Shown piece by piece: positions 27,798 to 36,611 of a DNA stretch of 64,000 bases. The position numbers and the translations under genes are program-made. Each line of letters opens with the position of its first letter. Within the stretch, counting starts at the first letter, position 1. The notes below the pieces were generated by a model. The model ran no database searches and was not told the origin of the DNA. It saw nothing but the letters and a program-made list of their open reading frames with translations. The DNA is from Leisingera sp. M658 (lineage in GTDB: Bacteria > Pseudomonadota > Alphaproteobacteria > Rhodobacterales > Rhodobacteraceae): assembly GCF_025144145.1 (NCBI RefSeq), contig NZ_CP083546.1, positions 1 to 64,000 on the forward strand, written 5' to 3'.

Positions 27798-29729
27798 TCA
27801 GGTGCGCCCGAAAAGGCGCTCGATATCTGCCAGTTGCAGTTCCACATAGGTGGGACGGCCGTGGTTGCACTGGCCGGAATGGGGCGTGGCCTCCATCTCG
27901 CGCAGCAGAGCATTCATTTCCTCGCCCCGCATCCGCCTTCCTGAGCGGATCGAGCCATGGCAGGCCACCCGGCTCAGGATCGCCTCGATCTTGGCTTGCA
28001 CCAGCTGGGTTCCGCCCTGGTCGGACAGTTCGTCCAGAATATCCTTGATCATCGCTTCAGCGTTGACCTCGCCCAGGATCGCGGGGGTTTCCCGCACTGC
28101 AACAGCCGTGCCGCCAAAGGCCTCAATGCCAAGGCCGAATTTCGCAAGCTCATCAGCCACGCCCAGCAGGCAGGCACAGTCATTGTCGCTCAGCTCGACA
28201 ATCTCCGGTATCAAGAGTGCCTGGGCCGCAACGCCATTCTCTGCCATCTGATGTTTCAGCTTTTCATAGACCAGCCGCTCATGTGCTGCGTGCTGGTCGA
28301 CGATCACCATGCCGTCGGCAGTCTGGGCGATGATGTAATTCTCATGCACCTGGCCGCGCGCCGCCCCCAACGGCAGCTGCTCGGCCCCGGGGGCGGTGGC
28401 CCCGGACGCATCCGAGGCCTGACCCGGGGCCATTGGAGCCACTGGCACCTCTGTGACCCGCCCGCTGTAGGACCCCTGCAATTCGGCAAAACCTGGCGAT
28501 GGCGGCGCATCGAAGGAAGACATTTGCGGCAACCCGGGGGCTTGCGCCGCGTAAGCGCTGCTGCGTGCGCCCATGGACGGCCGGTCCATCTGATAGATCC
28601 GCGGCGCACCGGTAGCTGTAGGTTGTTCCGGTTTCATTGCCCCCAGAGTGGCGCCCGCCACTGTGGTTGACGCGCGGTGTCCGGCCTCTGCCAGCGCATG
28701 GCGCAGGGCAGACACGATCAGCCCGCGTGCCAGTCCGGGGTCGCGGAACCGCACCTCGGATTTGGCAGGATGCACGTTCACATCCACCAGCTGCGGGTCG
28801 CAATCGATGAACAGCGCTGCGGCCGGATGCCGGTCGCGACTGAGGAAATCGAAATAGGCGGCCCGAAGCGCCCCGGTCAGCATCTTGTCCTTCACCGGGC
28901 GCGTGTTCACGAACAGGAACTGCGCCACCGCAGCGCCGCGCGAATAGGTCGGCAGCGCCGCATAGCCAAAGAGGCGGATCCCCTCGCGGGCGGCATCAAT
29001 CTTCAACGCGTTCTCGGCAAAATCACGCCCCAGAACCGAAGCCAGCCGCCCGTGCAGCGCATCAAACAAATCGCCCGGCAAAGGATCGGCGCGGAAGGTC
29101 ACCCGACCCTCACCGCCGCCCGATACATCGCGCAGCGTGAATCCTACCGAAGGCTCTGCCATTGCCAGCCGTTTCACCGTGTCGGAAATCGCCTGGCTCT
29201 CGGCCCGATCGGTGCGCATGAACTTGAGCCGCGCCGGTGTGGCAAAAAACAGATCGCGCAACTCGACTATGGTGCCTGCCCGCAAAGCGGCGGGTTTCAC
29301 CAGCTCCAGCCTGCCGCCGGAGACCCGGATCTGCGCCGCCTCATGCCCTGCAGCGCGGCTGGTGATTGTCAGCCGCCCAACAGCCCCCAAAGAAGGCAGC
29401 GCCTCGCCGCGGAACCCGAAGGTATGGATGTTCAGTAAGTCCGAGCCGTCAATCTTGGACGTCGCGTGGCGGGACAATGCCAACGGCAAGTCCTCCGGCG
29501 TCATGCCGCAGCCGTCATCACTCACCCGGATCAGCGTCTTGCCGCCATCGGCGATTTCTACGGTGATGCGGGCGGCGCCGGCATCAATGGCATTCTCCAC
29601 GAGCTCTTTGACCGCTGAAGCGGGGCGTTCCACCACCTCGCCAGCGGCAATCCGGTTGATGGCGCTGTCATCCAGCTGGCGGATGATTGGTCGCGTTTTA
29701 TCGCTGATATGGGGTTCTGCACTGCTCAT
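27798..29729 (-). CDS. mutL: DNA mismatch repair protein MutL
   Basis: About 643 aa. The N-terminal GHKL ATPase has IAAGEVVERPASAVKELVENAIDAG and DDGCGM. The C-terminal half carries the endonuclease-type motif DQHAAHERLVYE, expected in bacteria lacking MutH, and ends with CNHGRPTYVEL. ATG at 29729 is preferred; an in-frame GTG at 29765 is possible and neither has a strong SD. First gene of mutL-rmuC-cyclase. Confidence 0.96.
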   Translation of the reverse strand: MSSAEPHISDKTRPIIRQLDDSAINRIAAGEVVERPASAVKELVENAIDAGAARITVEIADGGKTLIRVSDDGCGMTPEDLPLALSRHATSKIDGSDLLNIHTFGFRGEALPSLGAVGRLTITSRAAGHEAAQIRVSGGRLELVKPAALRAGTIVELRDLFFATPARLKFMRTDRAESQAISDTVKRLAMAEPSVGFTLRDVSGGGEGRVTFRADPLPGDLFDALHGRLASVLGRDFAENALKIDAAREGIRLFGYAALPTYSRGAAVAQFLFVNTRPVKDKMLTGALRAAYFDFLSRDRHPAAALFIDCDPQLVDVNVHPAKSEVRFRDPGLARGLIVSALRHALAEAGHRASTTVAGATLGAMKPEQPTATGAPRIYQMDRPSMGARSSAYAAQAPGLPQMSSFDAPPSPGFAELQGSYSGRVTEVPVAPMAPGQASDASGATAPGAEQLPLGAARGQVHENYIIAQTADGMVIVDQHAAHERLVYEKLKHQMAENGVAAQALLIPEIVELSDNDCACLLGVADELAKFGLGIEAFGGTAVAVRETPAILGEVNAEAMIKDILDELSDQGGTQLVQAKIEAILSRVACHGSIRSGRRMRGEEMNALLREMEATPHSGQCNHGRPTYVELQLADIERLFGRT

Positions 29730-29934
29730 ACCGCTAAATTTAGCATGCGGAGCTGATTCTGCCACTGGAATGCGCGGAGCTTTGGCAGGAGGCGCGTAAA
29801 AGAAGATTTTCGCACCAAACTGCCTGTATCCACCCGGTTTTCAGAGCGCCATTGCAGCCCGCGCACCAATATTTTGTCCAATCAGTCAAAAAAGCCGCCT
29901 GCAATCCTTGGCCTTGCTTGCCAATATGCCGCAC

Positions 29935-29953
29935 CCGTGCGAATTTCGCACGG
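29935..29953. promoter_or_regulatory. 19-bp palindrome upstream of deoC
   Basis: CCGTGCGAA-T-TTCGCACGG has perfect 9-bp arms and a single central base, and ends 22 nt before the deoC ATG. It may be an operator for a nucleoside-responsive repressor or a hairpin in the leader just before the SD. Confidence 0.5.
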
Positions 29954-29975
29954 AACTCTGCTGAGGACTCCCCGA

Positions 29976-30965
29976 ATGGAAAGCCAAATCGCTGAACGAA
30001 GCGCGCAGCTGCCGCAGCTAGCCGAGCCGCGCAATCCGGGCATGGCGCTGGACCTGGACTGGGTCGCCGCCGTGCAGGCCAATACGTCGGCCATCGAACG
30101 CCGCTGCGCCACCCTGCCGGGCCGCCGCAGTGTAAAGAAAGATCATCAGGCCGCCTGGCTTTTGAAAGCCATCAGCCTCATTGACCTCACCACGCTGTCC
30201 GGTGACGACACCGAGGGCCGTGTCCGCCGCTTGTGCGCCAAAGCCCGGCAGCCGGTCAGCGCCGGTGTTCTGCGCACATTGGGCATGGAAGGCCTCACTA
30301 CCGGGGCGGTCTGCGTCTATCACGACATGATCCCCACGGCTGTTGCCGCATTGCAGGGCACTGGCATTCCGGTTGCCGCGGTCTCCACTGGCTTTCCGGC
30401 CGGCCTGTCGCCCTTCCACCTGCGGTTGGCGGAGATTGAGGAAAGCGTCAAGGCAGGCGCCGGGGAAATCGACATCGTGATCTCGCGCCGCCATGTTCTG
30501 ACCGGCAATTGGCAGGCGCTTTATGACGAGATGAAGGCCTTCCGCCAGGCGTGCGGCGACGCCCATGTGAAGGCGATCCTGGCGACCGGCGAATTGGGCA
30601 GCTTGCGAAACGTCGCCCGTGCCTCGCTGATCTGCATGATGGCAGGGGCCGATTTCATCAAGACCTCCACCGGCAAGGAAAGCGTCAACGCTACTCTGCC
30701 TGTCAGCCTGGTGATGATCCGCGCAATCCGCGACTATTATGACCGTACGGGCCACCGCGTCGGCTATAAGCCAGCGGGCGGCATTTCCAAGGCCAAGGAT
30801 GCACTCGTCTATCTGGCGCTGATGAAGGACGAACTGGGCGACCGCTGGCTGCAGCCTGATCTGTTCCGCTTTGGCGCCTCGTCACTGCTGGGCGATATCG
30901 AGCGTCAGCTGGAACACCATGTCACCGGGGCATACTCCGCCGGCTACCGCCATTCCATGGGCTGA
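29976..30965 (+). CDS. deoC: Deoxyribose-phosphate aldolase
   Basis: Splits 2-deoxyribose 5-phosphate into acetaldehyde and glyceraldehyde 3-phosphate. The 329-aa long form of the class I aldolase has the Schiff-base Lys in ADFIKTSTGK and the phosphate-binding VGYKPAGGI. ATG at 29976 follows CTGAGGA. The aldehyde dehydrogenase gene 11 bp downstream is a natural partner for disposing of the acetaldehyde. Confidence 0.95.
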   Translation: MESQIAERSAQLPQLAEPRNPGMALDLDWVAAVQANTSAIERRCATLPGRRSVKKDHQAAWLLKAISLIDLTTLSGDDTEGRVRRLCAKARQPVSAGVLRTLGMEGLTTGAVCVYHDMIPTAVAALQGTGIPVAAVSTGFPAGLSPFHLRLAEIEESVKAGAGEIDIVISRRHVLTGNWQALYDEMKAFRQACGDAHVKAILATGELGSLRNVARASLICMMAGADFIKTSTGKESVNATLPVSLVMIRAIRDYYDRTGHRVGYKPAGGISKAKDALVYLALMKDELGDRWLQPDLFRFGASSLLGDIERQLEHHVTGAYSAGYRHSMG

Positions 30966-30976
30966 GGGCTGAACAC

Positions 30977-33313
30977 ATGACCATCAAAGAGATTTTCGAC
31001 ACCATGGAATACGGCCCAGCCCCCGAAAGCGCTGCCGAGGCACTGGCCTGGCTGGTCGATCAGGGCAGCCGGTTCGGCCATTTCATCAACGGTGAGTTCA
31101 CCGCCCCTGGCGAAGGATTTGACAGTAAAAACCCAGCCACCGGTGAAGTTTTGGCGACCCTGACCCAAGCCACGCAAGCAGACGTCGACAGCGCCGTTGA
31201 AGCAGCCCGCAAGGCGCAGGGCCGTTGGGCCGGTCTTGGCGGGCCCGGCCGCGCCAAGTATCTCTATGCCATTGCCCGGCTGCTGCAAAAACATTCCCGC
31301 CTGTTTGCAGTGCTGGAAACGCTCGATAACGGCAAGCCGATCCGCGAATCCCGCGACATCGATATCCCGCTGGCCCAGCGGCATTTCTACTATCACGCAG
31401 GCATGGCCCAGCTGATGGAAAGCGAACTGCCGGATGCCGAGGCCCTGGGCGTCTGCGGCCAGATCATCCCGTGGAATTTCCCCCTGCTGATGCTGGCCTG
31501 GAAGATCGCGCCTGCAATCGCCATGGGCAACACGGTGGTGCTGAAACCTGCTGAGTACACCTCTCTCACCGCGCTGCTGTTTGCCGACATCTGCCATCAG
31601 GCGGGCCTGCCCAAGGGCGTTGTCAACATCGTCACCGGCGACGGTGCCGTGGGCGAAATGATCACTGCGGCAGATGTGGATAAGGTCGCCTTCACCGGTT
31701 CCACCTCCGTTGGCCGCCGGATCCGCGAGGCCACCGCAGGCAGCGGCAAAGCGCTGACGCTGGAGCTGGGCGGCAAGTCCCCCTATATCGTGTTTGACGA
31801 CGCCGATATTGATTCAGCTATCGAAGGGCTGGTCGATGCGATCTGGTTCAACCAGGGCCAGGTTTGCTGTGCCGGCTCGCGTCTGCTGGTGCAGGAAGGC
31901 ATCGCTGAACGCTTCCACACCAAGCTGCGCGCCCGGATGGACGGGTTGCGTATCGGCAACCCGCTGGATAAATGCATCGACGTCGGCGCCGTCGTCGACC
32001 CGGTGCAGCTGGATACCATCAGCAGCATGGTCGCGGCCAATACCGCCGGCACCATGCACCAGGCCCAGGTGAAAATGCCAGAAGGCGGCTGTTTCTACCC
32101 GCCAACGCTGATTGAAGGCCTGTCGCCTGCCGATCCGCTGATGCAGGAGGAGATCTTTGGCCCTGTGCTGGTCTCCTGCACCTTCCGCACTCTCGAAGAG
32201 GCGGCGGAGCTGGCCAACAACACCCGCTACGGCCTTGCTGCGACGCTTTGGACCGAGAACGTGAACCTGGCCCTGGATATGGCGCCGAAACTGGCGGCCG
32301 GCGTTGTTTGGATCAACGGCACCAATATGTTCGACGCCGCTGCGGGTTTTGGCGGTGTGCGTGAGAGCGGCTTTGGACGCGAGGGCGGCTGGGAGGGCCT
32401 GACCGCCTATACCCGCCCCAAGACCGCAGCCAAACCGCTGGCCAGGGTGGAGCCGTTTGAGGGCGTTGGCGCCCCGGCAGACCCGCTGGACCGTACCGCC
32501 AAGATGTATGTCGGCGGCAAGCAGACCCGCCCGGACAGCGGTTATTCCCAGGCGGTCTATGGCAAATCCGGCGCGCTGCTGGGCCACGTCGGCCTCGGCA
32601 GCCGCAAGGATGTCCGCAACGCGGTTGAAGCCGCCGCCGGCGCCGGAAAATGGTCCAAGACCACCGGCCATCTTCGGGCACAGATCCTGTACTATATTGG
32701 CGAGAACCTCTCGGCCCGAGCCGCGGAGTTTGCCGCCCGCATTGACGCAATGACCGGCAAGAAGACCGGCGCCGCTGAGGTTGAGGCCTCGATCCAGCGC
32801 CTGTTCACTGCGGCTGCCTGGGCCGACAAATATGACGGTCAGGTCCACGGCGTACCGATCCGCGGCGTGGCGCTGGCAATGAAGGAACCCGCCGGTGTGA
32901 TTGGCGTGCTCTGCGCCGATGAGGCACCGCTGCTGGGTCTGGTTTCGGCAATGGCGCCTGCCATTGCCATGGGCAACCGGGTGGTGCTGGCGTCCTCCGA
33001 ACCCTTCCCGCTGGCGGCTACCGATTTTTACCAGGTTTTGGAAACATCAGACGTGCCCGCAGGCGTGGTCAACATCCTGACCGGCAGCCACGCCGAGCTG
33101 GCAAAACCGCTGGCGTCGCATTTGAACGTGGATGCTGTTTGGAGCTTTTCCTCCACCGATCTGTCGGCGGTGATCGAAGCCGCATCGGCGGGCAATCTGA
33201 AACGGACTTGGGTCAACAACGCCACCGCGATGGACTGGACGCAGGACCACAGCAAGCGTTTCCTGCAAGAAGCCACCGAGATCAAAAATATCTGGGTGCC
33301 CTACGGCGAGTGA
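30977..33313 (+). CDS. ALDH16-type two-domain aldehyde dehydrogenase
   Basis: A 778-aa protein with two tandem ALDH modules. The first (about 1-490) is complete: PWNFPLLMLAWK, FTGSTSVGRRI, LELGGKSP and catalytic Cys in NQGQVCCAGSR. The second (about 510-778) keeps the cofactor-fold outline (KEPAGVIGVLCADEAPLL, ILTGSH) but has no catalytic Cys. This is the ALDH16 layout, known in animals and in a structurally studied Loktanella enzyme. Coupling with deoC suggests oxidation of acetaldehyde from deoxyribose catabolism. Confidence 0.88.
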   Translation: MTIKEIFDTMEYGPAPESAAEALAWLVDQGSRFGHFINGEFTAPGEGFDSKNPATGEVLATLTQATQADVDSAVEAARKAQGRWAGLGGPGRAKYLYAIARLLQKHSRLFAVLETLDNGKPIRESRDIDIPLAQRHFYYHAGMAQLMESELPDAEALGVCGQIIPWNFPLLMLAWKIAPAIAMGNTVVLKPAEYTSLTALLFADICHQAGLPKGVVNIVTGDGAVGEMITAADVDKVAFTGSTSVGRRIREATAGSGKALTLELGGKSPYIVFDDADIDSAIEGLVDAIWFNQGQVCCAGSRLLVQEGIAERFHTKLRARMDGLRIGNPLDKCIDVGAVVDPVQLDTISSMVAANTAGTMHQAQVKMPEGGCFYPPTLIEGLSPADPLMQEEIFGPVLVSCTFRTLEEAAELANNTRYGLAATLWTENVNLALDMAPKLAAGVVWINGTNMFDAAAGFGGVRESGFGREGGWEGLTAYTRPKTAAKPLARVEPFEGVGAPADPLDRTAKMYVGGKQTRPDSGYSQAVYGKSGALLGHVGLGSRKDVRNAVEAAAGAGKWSKTTGHLRAQILYYIGENLSARAAEFAARIDAMTGKKTGAAEVEASIQRLFTAAAWADKYDGQVHGVPIRGVALAMKEPAGVIGVLCADEAPLLGLVSAMAPAIAMGNRVVLASSEPFPLAATDFYQVLETSDVPAGVVNILTGSHAELAKPLASHLNVDAVWSFSSTDLSAVIEAASAGNLKRTWVNNATAMDWTQDHSKRFLQEATEIKNIWVPYGE

Positions 33314-33356
33314 AACAGGTCCCCAGGGCTTTCCCGCTTCTGGTCAAAATATACAG

Positions 33357-33388
33357 CGCCGCTCCATCCGGGGCGGCGTTTTCTTTTT
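33357..33388 (+). terminator. Rho-independent terminator of deoC-ALDH16
   Basis: A 9-bp stem (CGCCGCTCC / GGGGCGGCG, one T-G pair), a 4-nt loop, then TTTTCTTTTT. Confidence 0.88.
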
Positions 33389-33429
33389 GGCCCTGCCGGC
33401 GTCCCAGGCCCAAGACGGGACTTGCAAGC

Positions 33430-33462
33430 AAAAGAAAACGCCCGCTCCTTTCGGAACGGGCG
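33430..33462 (-). terminator. Rho-independent terminator of rpsO
   Basis: Read on the minus strand: CGCCCGTTCC-GAAA-GGAGCGGGCG (10-bp stem with one wobble pair, GNRA loop) followed by TTTTCTTTT. It starts 24 nt after the rpsO stop. Confidence 0.9.
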
Positions 33463-33486
33463 TAAAAAATCCGGGATAAGCGCGGA

Positions 33487-33756
33487 TTAGCGGCGGATAC
33501 CCAGGCGCTTGATCAGGTCCTGGTAACGGGACACGTCCTTGCCTTTGGTGTAGTCCAGCAGCTTGCGGCGCTGAGCAACCATCTTCAGAAGGCCACGGCG
33601 GCCGTGGTTGTCCTTCTTGTGGGTTTTGAAGTGCTCAGTCAGGGTGTTGATGCGCGAGGTCAGGATTGCAACCTGGACTTCCGGCGAACCGGTGTCGCCG
33701 TCCTTGGTTGCGAATTCTTTCATCAGGCGGGTTTTTTCTTCTGCAGTGATCGACAT
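33487..33756 (-). CDS. rpsO: 30S ribosomal protein S15
   Basis: 89 aa, normal family length. It begins [16 protein letters not shown] and contains [25 protein letters not shown] and the [18 protein letters not shown] rRNA-binding core. It is monocistronic, with an SD (AAGGAGAC) upstream and its own terminator. In most proteobacteria it precedes pnp; here it does not. Confidence 0.98.
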   Translation of the reverse strand: MSITAEEKTRLMKEFATKDGDTGSPEVQVAILTSRINTLTEHFKTHKKDNHGRRGLLKMVAQRRKLLDYTKGKDVSRYQDLIKRLGIRR

Positions 33757-33917
33757 CGGGGTCTCCTTAAAAGGTTAGAGTGGATGGCTCAGGCCGGGAT
33801 GTCGTCCAGCACAGGCCCATGGAGATATCTGCCGCAGAATCGCAGCAGATGCGGGCGTATATGATGTTTTCATGTTAAAGGCAAAGATTAACTGCCAGAG
33901 GGTGGATCCGCGCGGGC

Positions 33918-34901
33918 CTACTGCGGCAGCAACCCGGTCGCTGCGGCCGAAGCTGTGTCGATCAGTACCAGATCCGCCGCCGTCAGCCCGCTGGCTCCGG
34001 TGACCCGCAAGGCAGGCTCACCGTCGACAAGGATAACCTGCTCGTCACCTGCCTCGGGGTTTTGTTGCAACTCTATAGAAGGCTCTTCGCCGTCCTCAAA
34101 ATCCCAAACCAGAACCAGCTTATCTTCATCCGTATCGAAATCCATCAGTTGCACCGCCTCTGCGGTCCCGGTCCAGTTGCCAGCCATGAACTGATCCTCG
34201 CCTGCACCGCCGGTCAGCACATCCCCCGCCCCGGCAATCAGTGTATCCTCACCGGCACCGCCATTAAGATAGTCCTGATCCGTGCCGTCCCCGGCGCCGG
34301 ACACCACATCATTTCCATAACCGCCAAACAGCGCGTCGGCGCCGTCGCCGCCCACTAGGCTGTCATCGCCGTCATTGCCATGCAGTGTGTCATGTCCCTT
34401 GCCGCCTTCCAGCCAATCTTCGCCCTGACCGCCGTGCAGCAAGTCCGCACCGCCGCCGCCCTGAAGCGTGTCATCCCCGAAATGCCCAAAGAGACTGTCC
34501 TCTCCGGCGGCGCCCTGCAGCACGTCATCACCGTCTTCGCCGTGCAGCAGGTCCTGGCCTGTGCCGCCGGACAGGCTGTCATCTCCGCTACCGCCATGCA
34601 GAACATCGCTGCCCTGGCCCCCGTCTATCCAGTCATGACCGCTGTACCCGCCAAGCTGATCATCGCCATCGCCGCCGCTAAGGCTGTCAGCCGCCCCGGT
34701 TCCCGCGATGATGTCATTTTCATCGGTGCCGGTTACGGTGCTGCCGCCCGGCTCGATAAACCCGCCATCCAGCCCATCCCCGCCAGTGTCCGCCTCCGGA
34801 TCGGGGCCGGAGGCCGGATTCGCCTCATCCGGGGAATCTGTATCAACCAGGACTGCGCTGCCTACCGCAACAAGGCCCAGAACACTTGCCAGCCACAACA
34901 T
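33918..34901 (-). CDS. Membrane-anchored RTX-type calcium-binding protein
   Basis: About 327 aa: an N-terminal hydrophobic anchor (LWLASVLGLVAVGSAVLV), an acidic Asp/Gly/Pro linker, then about a dozen RTX nonapeptide-type repeats (GGxGDDxLxGG, roughly residues 80-250), which form a parallel beta-roll when calcium is bound. A short C-terminal domain follows. The TM anchor at the N-terminus is unusual for a classical type I-secreted RTX protein. The function is unknown. ATG at 34901 is chosen because it starts the TM segment. Confidence 0.82.
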   Translation of the reverse strand: MLWLASVLGLVAVGSAVLVDTDSPDEANPASGPDPEADTGGDGLDGGFIEPGGSTVTGTDENDIIAGTGAADSLSGGDGDDQLGGYSGHDWIDGGQGSDVLHGGSGDDSLSGGTGQDLLHGEDGDDVLQGAAGEDSLFGHFGDDTLQGGGGADLLHGGQGEDWLEGGKGHDTLHGNDGDDSLVGGDGADALFGGYGNDVVSGAGDGTDQDYLNGGAGEDTLIAGAGDVLTGGAGEDQFMAGNWTGTAEAVQLMDFDTDEDKLVLVWDFEDGEEPSIELQQNPEAGDEQVILVDGEPALRVTGASGLTAADLVLIDTASAAATGLLPQ

Positions 34902-35008
34902 TGCCCGCTCAACCTCAACAAAACATACACCCACCTGAACGGTCACACGCCTGGATTGAAAAGGCAAAACAAATGGGGAACATGAGTTAACAGGCGTTGA
35001 AGAACCCG

Positions 35009-35521
35009 CTAACGCTGCTGCCAAAGCGCCGGTTGCTGGGAGTAGGCGATGTAAAGCGGATGCTTCGGATGGCCGGCCTTGCTGAGGCCAAGGTGGTGCA
35101 GCGGCTTTCCAGTTGCGCGCAGCGCCGCGGCAACCCGGGCCCCTTGCCCGCGGTGCTCACCATGGGTGCCCCAGGCGCAGATTACCATGTCAGCCCAATC
35201 AACACCGTTTAAAATGGCCGCCATGTTGCCCGGGCCTTCCGGCTCTGCCAGCTGCCGCATCCCGCGCGGATCGGTGACCCGGCAGGCAAAGATGTTGGTG
35301 GCCCGGAAACCGCCGAACCCCAATGCCCGTGCGCGGCGCTCGCAGCGTTCAATGGTCGGATCATTCTGCACTTCGGTTGCGGTTGACGGATTCAGCATCA
35401 CAAACATCACCCGCGGCCCGGCAGGATCCCAGACCCGGGTCAGGCTGTAGCGATAGGTTTCGCAATCGGAATAGACGGCGGTTGAGGGCGCATCGCCCTT
35501 GGTGTGGCTGCGGGTGATCAT
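35009..35521 (-). CDS. DUF1643 domain protein
   Basis: About 170 aa with DUF1643 motifs: YSLTRVWD, VMFVMLNPSTATE, DPTIERCERRARALGFGGF and ICAWGTHG. The biochemical function of this family is not established. ATG at 35521 is preferred; the frame stays open to 35569. It lies beside IS481 debris. Confidence 0.85.
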   Translation of the reverse strand: MITRSHTKGDAPSTAVYSDCETYRYSLTRVWDPAGPRVMFVMLNPSTATEVQNDPTIERCERRARALGFGGFRATNIFACRVTDPRGMRQLAEPEGPGNMAAILNGVDWADMVICAWGTHGEHRGQGARVAAALRATGKPLHHLGLSKAGHPKHPLYIAYSQQPALWQQR

Positions 35522-35689
35522 CAGCCGCTTGTAGCAGGGCTTGTTCGACTGCCCAAGCTTGCGGTCCAAGTTTCAAGATCACCCCAAGAAGCGCCCTTTA
35601 TGTGCATAGCCGGGCACCACGACACATTGCAGCTGTTGGCGTTGTATTTCTTTCGGACAGGTTTTGCATGGAATTGTTGCTGCTCACCA

Positions 35690-35998
35690 AAGTGTTCAGT
35701 CCCGGCTTCTGGTGGATCGTATCCACAAGGAAACTGTCTGGCTCTGAAGTCCGGATCTTGTAGATGTATCTGTACGGCGCGCGTCCACTGAGTGTTTTGA
35801 GAGGGCGGGTGCAAAGGCCGTCGTCCAGCGGTCGTAGAGAAGGGCACCAGAAAGCAACGATCATGGCTTCATCTTCTTCACTAGGGACGATTGAGCGGGA
35901 CTCATTGGAACGGGTCTTCTGATCCTTAGCAGCCCGCCGCTTCGCAACCGGCTTCGGGTGATGCCAGGTTCCTGGTTCAGCTCCGCGATTGAAGCCCG
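35690..35998 (-). pseudogene. IS481-family transposase remnant with internal deletion
   Basis: On the minus strand an N-terminal helix-turn-helix part (PKPVAKRRAAKDQKTR, EEDEAMIVAFW, RPLDDGL) runs directly into the extreme C-terminus of an IS481 transposase (RPLKTLSGRAPYRYIYKIRT, SEPDSF, HQKPGLNT). The whole DDE catalytic region between them is missing, and the usual stop after GLNT has been lost. Boundaries are approximate. Flanking sequence from 35522 to 36220 holds no intact gene. Confidence 0.75.
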
Positions 35999-36002
35999 CA
36001 CT

Positions 36003-36035
36003 TCTCGAGACATTGCTGCGCAATGCGCTGCCGGG
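36003..36035. repeat. 33-nt palindrome-bearing repeat, copy 2
   Basis: 31/33 identical to 24906-24938, including the palindrome CATTGCTGCGCAATG. It lies at the 5' edge of the IS481 transposase remnant. Confidence 0.7.
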
Positions 36036-36220
36036 TGACAGGACCGACGCAGAGGTGGCATGTCTGTCCCATAAGGCGTCCTTCCATTCCAATGAATGGA
36101 TCGCACTATCAACCTCTGGAAACAAACAGCTATGCAGCGCTTCATTTGCCACAGATCAAAGACTTAGGCGTTTGGCCTGCTGTTTGCTATGCTGAGGCAG
36201 CGAACAGAAGGATTGGAGCA

Positions 36221-36544
36221 ATGCTGGAGATTTCAGCCCGTAAGGTGGCACAAGTGGCGATGATGGCCCGTGAACTGGGCCGGGCTGAAGGGGAATTGCG
36301 CGCCTTCATCGACCGGATGGGGGAAGATCAGCAGTCGGAATTGGTTGGTATCATGTGGGTCGGCCGCGGCAGTTTTGAGCCGGAAGAACTGGGGGAAGCG
36401 ATCTATACCGCCCGGCAGGAAGCGACCACGCCGACCGTCGATTACTTGCTTGGAACGCCGCATCTGGCTGACAATCTGGAGGCTGGCATGGAAGCGCTGG
36501 GCATTGATGTGAACGATGTTGAGGACGATGTGATCGGCCGCTAG
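36221..36544 (+). CDS. DUF3775 domain protein
   Basis: A 107-aa acidic, mostly helical protein matching DUF3775 in its MWVGRGSFEPEELGEAIYTA and TPTVDYLLGTPHLADNLE segments. The function is unknown. ATG at 36221 follows GGAG; a longer reading from 36023 runs into IS debris. Confidence 0.85.
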   Translation: MLEISARKVAQVAMMARELGRAEGELRAFIDRMGEDQQSELVGIMWVGRGSFEPEELGEAIYTARQEATTPTVDYLLGTPHLADNLEAGMEALGIDVNDVEDDVIGR

Positions 36545-36570
36545 GGGCCGCATCGGTTTGGAATGCAAAA

Positions 36571-36600
36571 GGGCGCCGCAATCCGGCGCCCCTTGTTGTT
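36571..36600. terminator. Bidirectional hairpin terminator between DUF3775 and the saccharopine gene
   Basis: Stem GGGCGCCG / CGGCGCCC with a 5-nt loop, AAAA on the left and CCTTGTTGTTT on the right, placed between convergent genes. Confidence 0.7.
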
Positions 36601-36611
36601 TCCAGCAGTCC

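Noticed and set aside
35598-36152. 184-aa open frame that could be called a hypothetical protein
   Set aside because: It reads through an IS481 transposase remnant with an internal deletion and a lost stop, so it is called a pseudogene.
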